The notes beneath the pieces are model-generated. The model made no database searches, had not been told where the DNA came from, and saw nothing but the letters and a program-made list of their open reading frames with translations. Made by a program: the position numbers and the translations under genes. This document shows positions 1 to 5,690 of a stretch of DNA of 5,730 nucleotides, piece after piece. Within the stretch, counting starts at the first letter, position 1; the number at the start of each line of letters is the position of its first letter. The stretch spans positions 1 through 5,730 of the forward strand of contig WFRA01000350.1 of NCBI GenBank assembly GCA_015486775.1. Direction: 5' to 3'. Source of the stretch: Kiritimatiellales bacterium. Its GTDB lineage: Bacteria > Verrucomicrobiota > Kiritimatiellia > Kiritimatiellales > Pontiellaceae.

Positions 1-1675
1 CCAAGGCTTGGATATTTTGACGGTAGCCCCGCACCAGATTGGCCGGCTCGCGGAAAACATAGCTGTGCGCCGCCCGCTCCAGCCGCAGGCGAAAATCCCG
101 CTCCATCGTCTTCAGCGCCTGCCCCAGCCGCCGGTTGTAGAGAGCAAGCATCTCCTCGAACTCGCCCTTTTCGCGCACCGCCAGCTCGGCGGCCGCCGAG
201 GGCGTCGGCGCGTGCACATCCGCCACCATATCCGCGATCGTGAAATCGATCTCGTGGCCCACCGCCGAGATCACCGGGATTTCCGACTCATAAATGGCGC
301 GCGCCACCACCTCCTCGTTGAACGCCCAGAGATCCTCGATGCTCCGCCCGCCCCGCCCGACAATCAGCAGGTCGATTGGGAAAGTAGGACAAGCGTCCCG
401 CTTGTCCCCAGGCGGGGATGGAGACAAGCGGGACGCTTGCGCTGCTTTCACTCCCGCTTTCCCGGGATTTTCGTGGATATAGTTCTCAAAGTGCCGGAGT
501 TGCTCCGGGCTGCGCACAATATGGTCGTATGATTCATGTTGCCAAACCTGACCCTTGGATCCCGTTTGCTTGCAAATTTCATGTGCGGTGAACGACTTCC
601 ACGAATGCAGGATTTCCGGCAGTTCATATCCATCCTTCGGCGACACCAAGGCATGGACATGGTTGGGCATCACCACCCATTCGCCGAGTTTATACCGTTC
701 TCCATCAAACTTTCTCAGGGCATTGGCCACCACTTCTGCAACGGCAGGGTCTTTCAGCAGACAAGATCCCATTCCCGCATCGAGCCAATCCTGGATCTTT
801 TCAGAAAAGAGGGTGTGGTACTCGTTCTTTTCTTCATCGCTAAATGGCTCTTGATGCGTTTTCAGCCAAATTTCACGATCATTTTCCCACTGCTCCAACT
901 TGGTTTGGGGAATCGAATCGGCTAGGCGGAAGGTCACAAAATAGGTGGTTCCTTCCTGCGTCCAGTGAGGGAGGTGGCGTTTTTCGATTTCCAGCGGCAA
1001 GCGCGGATTAAAGAAAGTAGGACAAGCGTCCCGCTTGTCCCAAGGCGGGGATGGAGACAAGCGGGACGCTTGTCCTACTTTCCAGGTCGCTTGCCCTACT
1101 TTATTGAGATACGCAATGGCGGCGGCGATGCTTTTGGCGGCGTTCGGCCCCTGAACCACGACCGGCGCGAGGAGGATTTCGAGGTTTGGAAAGCGGCGGA
1201 CGAGCACCTGGATGATGTCGCGGACGGCGGCGCCGGTGGGCGAGGTCACCACGCCGATCCGGCGGGGCAGCAGGGGCAGCGGCTTTTTATGCGCGGGGTC
1301 GAAGAGTCCCTCCGCCGCGAGCTTGGCCTTGAGCTTTTCGAACTGCTCCTGGAGGTTGCCCTTGCCCGCTTCCTCCATTTTGGAGGCGATGAGCTGGTAG
1401 CGGCCGTTGGCTTCGTAGAGGCTTGGGCGGGCAAGCAGCTGCACCTGCATTCCATCCTTTGGCCGGAAGGCCACGGTGGCGTTGTCGCGTGCAAACATGG
1501 CGCACGAAACCGCCGCGCGCTCGTCTTTGAGGGTGAAGTACCAGTGGCCGCTGGAGTGGAGAGTGACGCGCGAGAGTTCGCCCTCCACCCACAGCTCGCC
1601 CAGCCCGCCTTCGAGCGCCATCCGCGCCTTGCGGTTGACCTCCGCCACCGAATAGATTTTGCGTCCGCCGTCCAT
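1..1675 (-). CDS. xseA: Exodeoxyribonuclease VII large subunit, with in-frame RAYT transposase insertion (3' end outside window)
   Basis: XseA, with the small subunit XseB, forms exonuclease VII, which degrades single-stranded DNA from both ends in the cytoplasm. I read this frame codon by codon on the minus strand from the ATG at 1675 to base 2: 558 codons, no stop. Residues 1-100 are the OB-fold (YSVAEVNRKAR, GELWVEGELSRV, GHWYFTLKD). The catalytic core follows: RRIGVVTSPTGAAVRDI near 138-154, IVGRGG near 438-443, AVGHEIDFTIAD near 471-482, then APTPSAAAELAV and the start of the C-terminal coiled-coil helices. Asp153, Arg441, His474 and Asp477 match the four residues I recall as essential in E. 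coli (D155, R205, H238, D241). Residues 193-432 are foreign: two palindromes and a RAYT. The Asp-Arg spacing is 288 residues against 50 in E. coli. Odd points are GRGGRS for the usual GRGGGS and VHAPTP for LRAPTP. No strong ribosome site precedes 1675; the start is chosen because it gives the canonical XseA N-terminus. Whether the chimera is active is unknown. Confidence 0.93.
   Translation of the reverse strand, partial: MDGGRKIYSVAEVNRKARMALEGGLGELWVEGELSRVTLHSSGHWYFTLKDERAAVSCAMFARDNATVAFRPKDGMQVQLLARPSLYEANGRYQLIASKMEEAGKGNLQEQFEKLKAKLAAEGLFDPAHKKPLPLLPRRIGVVTSPTGAAVRDIIQVLVRRFPNLEILLAPVVVQGPNAAKSIAAAIAYLNKVGQATWKVGQASRLSPSPPWDKRDACPTFFNPRLPLEIEKRHLPHWTQEGTTYFVTFRLADSIPQTKLEQWENDREIWLKTHQEPFSDEEKNEYHTLFSEKIQDWLDAGMGSCLLKDPAVAEVVANALRKFDGERYKLGEWVVMPNHVHALVSPKDGYELPEILHSWKSFTAHEICKQTGSKGQVWQHESYDHIVRSPEQLRHFENYIHENPGKAGVKAAQASRLSPSPPGDKRDACPTFPIDLLIVGRGGRSIEDLWAFNEEVVARAIYESEIPVISAVGHEIDFTIADMVADVHAPTPSAAAELAVREKGEFEEMLALYNRRLGQALKTMERDFRLRLERAAHSYVFREPANLVRGYRQNIQAL
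381..448. repeat. REP-like nested palindrome, slightly degenerate copy
   Basis: This is a direct repeat of 1014-1081 with the same 68-bp length and 64 of 68 identical bases by eye. One difference is in the loop and three are in the outer part of the right arm (440-448), so the long stem is imperfect at its base while the internal hairpins (GACAAGCG/CGCTTGTC) are intact. It lies on the 3' side of the RAYT and joins it to xseA. Translated in the xseA frame it reads KAAQASRLSP, PSPPG, DKRDACPTF, and runs straight into PIDLLIVGRGG. Confidence 0.9.
449..1013 (-). CDS. REP-associated tyrosine transposase (RAYT, Y1/HUH family), read as a domain of the XseA frame
   Basis: RAYTs are IS200/IS605-like single-strand DNA nucleases that nick and rejoin at REP palindromes using an HUH metal site and one catalytic tyrosine. 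This segment (chimera residues about 222-409) shows the family order: LPLEIEKRHLPHW near the start, TTYFVTFRLADSIP (strand 1), a helical insert, YKLGEWVVMPNHVHALV with the HUH motif His339-Val-His341, the helix LHSWKSFTAHEI, VWQHESYDHIVRSPEQL, and ENYIHENPGKAG, whose Tyr399 is the likely nucleophile. At about 187 residues it is of normal length and looks intact. It has no nearby ATG (the first in-frame Met codons lie far inside) and no ribosome site; a TTG at 1000-998 is a poor alternative. It also has no stop before the xseA sequence resumes. It therefore appears to be translated only as part of XseA. The flanking palindromes are its presumed DNA substrate. Confidence 0.88.
1014..1081. repeat. 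REP-like nested palindrome, intact copy
   Basis: This is a perfect inverted repeat of two 26-bp arms (1014-1039 and 1056-1081) around a 16-nt centre rich in G. Each arm is itself a hairpin: GACAAGCG and CGCTTGTC separated by three bases. Single-stranded DNA or RNA could thus fold as one long stem or as two small hairpins, as is typical of RAYT-linked REP pairs. In the xseA frame it reads KVGQASRLSP, then PSPPW, then DKRDACPTF. Confidence 0.92.
1088..1102. repeat. Partial palindrome arm, tandem to the intact copy
   Basis: Fourteen of these 15 bases match the end of the 1014-1081 unit (1067-1081); the exception is C for T at 1094. The offset is exactly 21 bp, so in the xseA frame it gives KVGQATW followed by KVGQASR. 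It is the XseA-proximal edge of the foreign DNA and could be a remnant of an earlier palindrome or a trace of the insertion. Confidence 0.7.
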
Positions 1676-1856
1676 GAATCCGCGAAATATCCAGCAAAGG
1701 AAGGTTTCCGGCAAGCTCCAACCCTTGGAAACATGACCCGACCCTTTTAATTCCAAAGCTCAAATGATCCTCCCTTTGTCGTTGCACTTTGAAGGGGGAA
1801 CCGATAGACAGGATGGCTCATCCAGAAAGAAGAACAACCGACAACGGGAGAGAACA
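1676..1856. promoter_or_regulatory. Divergent intergenic region between xseA and the esterase gene
   Basis: These 181 bp must carry the promoters of xseA (leftward) and of the secreted esterase (rightward). The best rightward candidate is weak: TTGCAC at 1782-1787 with TAGACA at 1805-1810, 17 bp apart. No convincing leftward promoter was found. The region also holds a copy of TTCCAAGGGTTGGA (reverse strand, 1717-1730), which recurs inside the esterase gene. Confidence 0.4.
1845..1851 (+). promoter_or_regulatory. Ribosome binding site deciding the esterase start
   Basis: A GGGAG core at 1846-1850 lies six bases before the ATG at 1857. It supports 1857 rather than the in-frame ATG at 1764, which would place a polar 31-residue stretch in front of the signal peptide. 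Confidence 0.65.
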
Positions 1857-4112
1857 ATGAAAACATTCAGCATGAAAACCGCGATGGCGGTATTGGTTTT
1901 TTCGGTAGCATCCTTTGCGCAGGCGCTGGAGTGGGTCGATGCCTCGACCAGCAGCAGCGTCGAGGTGGACGGGCTGCCCTGGTTCAAGGCCAACGGGGGC
2001 AAATTTATCCGCCTCCCCCTGAGCCGCCAGACCGACATCGAGAATGGGACCGATCTGAATGTGTGGGGCAACAGCCAATATCCATCCACCGCCCGGATCC
2101 GCTTCAAGACCGACTCCACCTCGCTACACCTAAAAATCGACCACGGCGGGGCGAGGCTGGCGATGTACCACATGGCTTCCATCGGAGTCAGCGGCATCGA
2201 CCTCTATATCGGCGAACCGGGCAACGAATCGTTCTGGAAAGTCACCAATCCCAAACAGAGCACCGGCGAATACGAACATGTATTTTTCGATGGCATGGCT
2301 TCCGAAATGCGGGAGTTCACGCTCTACGTGCCAACCTACAGCAAACTCGTCTCCTTGAAAATCGGGATCGATGCCGGGGCAACGATCACCCGCCCCACCC
2401 CGTACGAAAAGATCAAGCCCATCGTCGTCTACGGAACCTCCATCACCCAGGGCGCCTGCTCCAGCCGCTGCTCCAACGGCTACGTGGCCCAGCTCGGGCG
2501 GCGGCTCAACTGCGATGTGGTCAACCTCGGCTTTTCCGGCAGCGGCCGCGGCGAGCCGATCATGGCGGAAATGATGCTCGATATCGACGCCTCCATCTAC
2601 ATCGTCGACTGCGTCGCCAACATGGATCCGACCCTGATGAACTCGCGCTACGAAAATTTCGTCAACCAGCTCCGTGCCGCCAAGCCAAACATTCCCATCG
2701 TGCTGATGACCAAGAACCACTATGCCAAGGAGATCGTGGAGGGGCCGGATTTCTACAACGCGCAGCATGAAGCACTCTTCACCACCTATTCCAACCGCTT
2801 GGCGGCAGGCGACCAGAACATCTACCTCTTCGACACCGGCGCGCTCATCCCCGCGGGCGGCGACCACCCCACCGCCGACGGCACCCACCTGACCGACGAG
2901 GGCTTCACGCGCATCGCCGATGGACTCACTCCTGTTCTGGAGCAAATCTTCCAAGGGTTGGAAGAAGCCCCGCCCACCTATCTCCTGATCGGCGACACCA
3001 ACAACGTGGCCGACACCACCGGCTACGGCGCGGTGGACTATGCCTACAAGATTGCCCAAAATGCCGTCACCATCGAGCAGTTCTACTATTCCGGCGTAGG
3101 CAACGGTAATGAAGATTACTGGAATGATGGAACCCGCACGGTCGGCTGGGACGCCCCCGCCACGATGGTCACCTGGAACGAGGCCGCCAAATACTGCAAC
3201 TGGCTCACCAGCGGCAGCCCCACCAACGGCGCCTACCAGTTCGACGCCGCCGGCAACACGCTCGTTGCCGTCGACCGCGCCGCCGCGCTGGCAACCTACG
3301 GAACCGTCTACGCCATCCCCACCGAGGACGAATGGTACAAGGCCGCCTACTACACCGGCAGCGGCTACTCGCTCTACCCCTTCGGAACCGACACCCCGCC
3401 GCTCGGTGGAACCAACGCCAACCCGCAGGCCAACATCAAAGAGGGAACCTACGTGAACCCCTCCCCCAACTATGCCTGGAAAGTGGGTTCCGGCGCCATG
3501 GAGCAAAACGGCACCTACGACATGGTGGGCAACGCCTTCGAGTGGGTCGAAAGCGCCGCCGACGGAACCCTCGACAATATGGCCGAGAACCGGGTCATGC
3601 GCGGCGGGTCGTGGTACTACGACAACTACTACGCCCGCTCAACCACCCGCACACCGCGCGACCCATCCGCTCCCAGCACGGCCATCGAATTCCGCCCCGT
3701 GCAGCTCGGCCTCACGCCGCTCGAATCCTGGACGGCAAACCATGGACTGAGCGGAACCAACGCCACCGCCAATGCCGACCCCGACGGCGACCGCCTCGAC
3801 AACCTCGGCGAATACGGCCTTGGCGGCAATCCCACCAACCCCGCCGACCAGGGCATTCCCCCAACCTATGCCATGGACGAAGCAGGTGGAAGCAACTGGG
3901 TGACCTATGTCTATCCCAAGCGTTCCAACCTCGACAGCGGGCTGACCTACTACCTTGAAATCTCCACCAACCTTGTCGACGGCGCGTGGGTCAACGATGG
4001 CTACAGCGTGGTCGGCACCGGAACCATCGATTCCGAATTCAACGCCGTCACCAATCAGATTCCCACTGAACCCGAGCACAAAAAATTTATCCGTCTCGTT
4101 ATCGAAGGGTAG
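1857..4112 (+). CDS. Secreted SGNH/GDSL esterase fused to an FGE/SUMF1-like domain
   Basis: The product has 751 residues. Residues 1-23 are a signal peptide (MKTFSMKTAMAVLVFS..., cleavage after AQA). A beta-rich N-terminal domain carries GIDLY (103-107), the hallmark of the GxDLY family that precedes SGNH esterases. The SGNH domain (about 185-365) shows the nucleophile Ser195 in YGTSIT, Gly225 in NLGFSG, Asn255 in DCVANMDP, and Asp341/His344 in ADGTHLTDEGF, so the catalytic set is complete. An FGE/SUMF1-type fold (about 375-614) follows: TGYGAVDYAYKI, AAKYCNWL, YAIPTEDEWYKAAYY, YDMVGNAFEW, RVMRGGSWYY and EFRPV. It lacks the paired cysteines of true formylglycine-generating enzymes, so a binding or structural role is likelier. 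ADPDGDRLDNLGEYGLGGNP (about 640-659) resembles a calcium-binding Asp repeat, and the tail ends KKFIRLVIEG with no anchor. The probable role is extracellular or periplasmic deacylation of a carbohydrate; the substrate is unknown. Confidence 0.9.
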   Translation: MKTFSMKTAMAVLVFSVASFAQALEWVDASTSSSVEVDGLPWFKANGGKFIRLPLSRQTDIENGTDLNVWGNSQYPSTARIRFKTDSTSLHLKIDHGGARLAMYHMASIGVSGIDLYIGEPGNESFWKVTNPKQSTGEYEHVFFDGMASEMREFTLYVPTYSKLVSLKIGIDAGATITRPTPYEKIKPIVVYGTSITQGACSSRCSNGYVAQLGRRLNCDVVNLGFSGSGRGEPIMAEMMLDIDASIYIVDCVANMDPTLMNSRYENFVNQLRAAKPNIPIVLMTKNHYAKEIVEGPDFYNAQHEALFTTYSNRLAAGDQNIYLFDTGALIPAGGDHPTADGTHLTDEGFTRIADGLTPVLEQIFQGLEEAPPTYLLIGDTNNVADTTGYGAVDYAYKIAQNAVTIEQFYYSGVGNGNEDYWNDGTRTVGWDAPATMVTWNEAAKYCNWLTSGSPTNGAYQFDAAGNTLVAVDRAAALATYGTVYAIPTEDEWYKAAYYTGSGYSLYPFGTDTPPLGGTNANPQANIKEGTYVNPSPNYAWKVGSGAMEQNGTYDMVGNAFEWVESAADGTLDNMAENRVMRGGSWYYDNYYARSTTRTPRDPSAPSTAIEFRPVQLGLTPLESWTANHGLSGTNATANADPDGDRLDNLGEYGLGGNPTNPADQGIPPTYAMDEAGGSNWVTYVYPKRSNLDSGLTYYLEISTNLVDGAWVNDGYSVVGTGTIDSEFNAVTNQIPTEPEHKKFIRLVIEG
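2950..2963. repeat. Short palindromic motif TTCCAAGGGTTGGA, copy in the SGNH-FGE linker
   Basis: With its flanks this is a 7-bp-arm palindrome, CTTCCAA-GGG-TTGGAAG (2948-2964). It encodes FQGLEE in the linker between the SGNH and FGE-like domains. The same 14 bases occur on the opposite strand at 1717-1730, upstream of xseA. Confidence 0.55.
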
Positions 4113-4339
4113 CAACCCGAATATTCCAATCTCCGGAAACGGGTGAATTGTTCTGTCAGCTGGTCGATTTTTTTAGGTTCTACGCAGCTTTCTGGAATTT
4201 GCTTTTTCCCCTTCAACCATTGCCCTGCACAACTTGGCCATGAAACCTCATCGCCCGACTAGCTGTTGCAAAGTACCCCACAACCAACTGTTCACTCACC
4301 CACCGAAAAATAGATTTGCATCCTCCTGACCGGCGACGT
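4113..4339. other. Non-coding spacer between convergent genes
   Basis: These 227 bp separate the converging esterase and HAD genes, and no ORF is supported. The spacer is less GC-rich than the genes. A possible weak hairpin follows the esterase stop: ACCCG (4115-4119) pairs with CGGGT (4140-4144), with inner TTCC/GGAA. No clean T-tract follows it. A run of seven T lies near 4169-4175 without a convincing stem. No reliable terminator could be assigned for either gene. Confidence 0.4.
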
Positions 4340-5290
4340 CTATTCGAGGTGGGCGAGAATCTGCCCGAAGTCCTCTTCGTAGTGCGTGCAGAGGGATCGG
4401 GTTCCGCTATCGTCGATGTTTCCTCCGCCGATCCCGATGGGGGCGAAGCCGGCTAGGAGGATGGAGACTACGCCGGCTCCGCTGTCCTCGATCCCGACCA
4501 CGCGGTGGCGCTCCTCGAACGGAATGCCCAGCCCGACGCGGGCGGTCTCGGCATAGAGCCAGGGATGCGGCTTGGGGGAGAGCTCGCCCAGCGTGCCCGG
4601 CTCGCCGGGGCGGATGGCGTGCCCGGCGGTGATGATGGCGTCGTAGAATTCGCTGGGGTCGCCCATACCGAGCGTCTTGAAGGCGTCGAGGATTTCCGGC
4701 CACGCCTTTTCGTAGAGGCCGGAGGTCACCAGCCCGATCTTCACGCCCAGATTCTTCAGCTCGCAGAGGAAATCCTTGATGCCCGGCGAGGGGGTGAACG
4801 CCCCCTTCTTTCCCCGGCCTTCCATGATTTCGTTCATCTCGTGGTGGGTGTGCCGGAAGTACCACGTCCGCGCCTCCTCGACCGTCTTCTCCGGGCAGTA
4901 TTTTGCCACGCAATACTGGAGGTGCTCAGAAACCGAGTGACCTGAAACATGCGGCTCGTCGGATGCCTCGAGTCGGAAGGAGGGATTGTCCAGCAGGCTG
5001 GCGGTGGTCTTTTCGATGATCCAGATCCAGAAATGCTCGCTGTGCACCGTGGTGCCGTCGAGATCCATCAGCACGGCCTTGAGCGGACGTTCGATCTCCA
5101 CGTCATGCACCGGATAGTAGGCCGGATAGCCCATGGCCGACCTGACCAGCGCCAGAGGCCGCCCCTGCTCGAAGGTCACAAACTCCACCTTGCGATCTGC
5201 GGTGGTCCTTACCGACACCACGCCGTCCGCCCCTGCCTTGAACGCCGCATCCGTTGTCCGGTTCAGCGCGATCAATCCTTCAAAATCCAT
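4340..5290 (-). CDS. HAD-superfamily hydrolase (phosphoglycolate phosphatase / beta-phosphoglucomutase-like)
   Basis: The product is a 316-residue cytosolic HAD phosphohydrolase that transfers phosphate from a small substrate through an aspartyl intermediate. All four motifs are present. Motif I is LMDLDGTTVHS with nucleophile Asp76 and acid/base Asp78. Motif II is GLVTSG (Thr189-Ser190). Motif III is the Lys240 of SPKPHP. Motif IV is GIEDSGAGV (Glu268-Asp269). The helical cap between motifs I and II is of subfamily I type (residues about 85-165), as in phosphatases and mutases acting on sugars. Unusually, about 70 residues precede motif I (FEGLIALNRTTDAAFKAGADGVVSV...), longer than in typical members. 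The ATG at 5290 is preferred because AGGAG lies four bases upstream; an in-frame TTG at 5311 has no ribosome site. It is divergent from rpsU. The substrate cannot be named from the sequence. Confidence 0.88.
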   Translation of the reverse strand: MDFEGLIALNRTTDAAFKAGADGVVSVRTTADRKVEFVTFEQGRPLALVRSAMGYPAYYPVHDVEIERPLKAVLMDLDGTTVHSEHFWIWIIEKTTASLLDNPSFRLEASDEPHVSGHSVSEHLQYCVAKYCPEKTVEEARTWYFRHTHHEMNEIMEGRGKKGAFTPSPGIKDFLCELKNLGVKIGLVTSGLYEKAWPEILDAFKTLGMGDPSEFYDAIITAGHAIRPGEPGTLGELSPKPHPWLYAETARVGLGIPFEERHRVVGIEDSGAGVVSILLAGFAPIGIGGGNIDDSGTRSLCTHYEEDFGQILAHLE

Positions 5291-5344
5291 ATCGCTCCTA
5301 ATGTTCTTCAATCGGGAACCAGGGTTTTAGGGCAAACCGGCGGT

Positions 5345-5350
5345 ATTATA
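5345..5350 (-). promoter_or_regulatory. Candidate -10 box for the HAD gene
   Basis: The reverse strand reads a perfect TATAAT here, about 55 bases before the ATG at 5290. No good -35 is seen at 16-18 bp spacing (AAAGTC is the nearest), so the assignment rests on the -10 alone. Confidence 0.4.
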
Positions 5351-5365
5351 AAGCCATTATTCTGT

Positions 5366-5394
5366 TTGACTTTGCCCCGGTGCCGCACTAGGTT
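5366..5394 (+). promoter_or_regulatory. Candidate sigma-70-type promoter for rpsU
   Basis: TTGACT (5366-5371) and TAGGTT (5389-5394) are separated by 17 bp. The -35 is close to consensus and the -10 is weak. Transcription would start near 5401, leaving a leader of about 40 nt before the rpsU ATG. Confidence 0.45.
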
Positions 5395-5424
5395 CCCGTC
5401 CCTTGTACGAACCCCAAACGACCG

Positions 5425-5433
5425 GGGGAGGTG
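5425..5433 (+). promoter_or_regulatory. Strong Shine-Dalgarno for rpsU
   Basis: GGGGAGGTG lies 9 bases before the ATG at 5443. The GTG inside it (5431) is also in frame, but it overlaps the ribosome site and would add four residues not typical of S21, so 5443 is chosen. Confidence 0.65.
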
Positions 5434-5442
5434 AATTACGAT

Positions 5443-5631
5443 ATGGCACAGGAAACATGCGAAGTGAAAGTGCGCCGCGGCGAAAGCGTCGACCGCGCGC
5501 TGCGGCGGCTCAAGAAGGCGCTGGACAAGGAGGGCATCCTCAAGACGATGCGCTCGAAGCGTCACTACGAGAAGCCGAGCGAAAAGAAAAAGCGCTTGAA
5601 AAACTCCCGTCCTAGCCACCGCTCCTACTAG
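5443..5631 (+). CDS. rpsU: 30S ribosomal protein S21
   Basis: S21 binds the platform of the small ribosomal subunit near the anti-Shine-Dalgarno end of 16S rRNA and helps initiation. The 62-residue product has the usual family length and pattern: [45 protein letters not shown], with the hallmark [11 protein letters not shown] and a strongly basic C-terminus. It appears monocistronic: it has its own promoter candidate, an excellent ribosome site, and a terminator 17 bp after the stop codon. No dnaG or rpoD follows within the window, unlike the enterobacterial rpsU operon. Confidence 0.95.
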   Translation: MAQETCEVKVRRGESVDRALRRLKKALDKEGILKTMRSKRHYEKPSEKKKRLKNSRPSHRSY

Positions 5632-5648
5632 GGAGGCGGTACTCGAAC

Positions 5649-5690
5649 GAACCAAAAAAAGCTCCCCGACCGGGGAGCTTTTTTTGGTTC
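5649..5690 (+). terminator. Rho-independent terminator of rpsU, potentially bidirectional
   Basis: This is a perfect inverted repeat with 19-nt arms: GAACC, seven A, GCTCCCC, then the mirror GGGGAGC, seven T, GGTTC. The loop is GACC. The GC stem plus T-tract is a canonical terminator after rpsU, and the matching A-tract lets it work on the opposite strand too. Confidence 0.95.

Larger units (their letters stand above)
381..1081 (-). mobile_element. REP-RAYT element inserted in frame in xseA
   Basis: The element consists of two 68-bp palindromic units in the same orientation (381-448 and 1014-1081) around a RAYT reading frame. With a further partial palindrome arm at 1088-1102, the segment foreign to XseA runs from about 380 to 1099, which is 720 bp or exactly 240 codons. 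It has replaced or entered the loop between the helix ending IAYLNK and the strand IDLLIVGRGG; E. coli has only a few residues there. Base composition supports foreign origin: 841-900 has 25 G+C of 60, while xseA at 1201-1260 has 44 of 60. No IS-type terminal repeats or target duplication are visible beyond the palindromes. Confidence 0.85.

Noticed and set aside
381..1081. CRISPR-like direct repeats
   Set aside because: There are only two 68-bp copies, palindromic, 633 bp apart, with a protein-coding RAYT between them.
380..1099. Intein in XseA
   Set aside because: No intein splice-junction residues (Cys/Ser at the start, His-Asn at the end) or HINT motifs; the insert is a RAYT flanked by REP palindromes.
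381..1102. Assembly chimera creating the xseA-RAYT fusion
   Set aside because: It cannot be excluded without reads, but both junctions preserve frame and both xseA halves are continuous members of one orthologue with matching motif order, which a random misjoin would rarely give.
965..1750. Long plus-strand ORF (261 codons) over xseA, and a similar one at 8-532
   Set aside because: These are antisense shadows. The minus-strand frame reads as clear XseA and RAYT, while the plus-strand translations resemble no family and owe their length to GC-rich codons.
1246..1787. Two minus-strand ORFs (1246-1734 and 1287-1787) as the gene in this region
   Set aside because: They lie in the other minus-strand frames, with Arg/Ala-rich nonsense; the XseA frame from 1675 runs off the window edge and explains the same DNA.
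1764..1856. Upstream ATG at 1764 as the esterase start
   Set aside because: It would bury the signal peptide behind 31 polar residues; 1857 has a ribosome site and a clean signal peptide.
2130..3506. A 458-codon minus-strand ORF
   Set aside because: It is antisense to the esterase/FGE-like gene, is Val/Gly-rich without motifs, and has no ribosome site; the plus strand holds recognisable domains.
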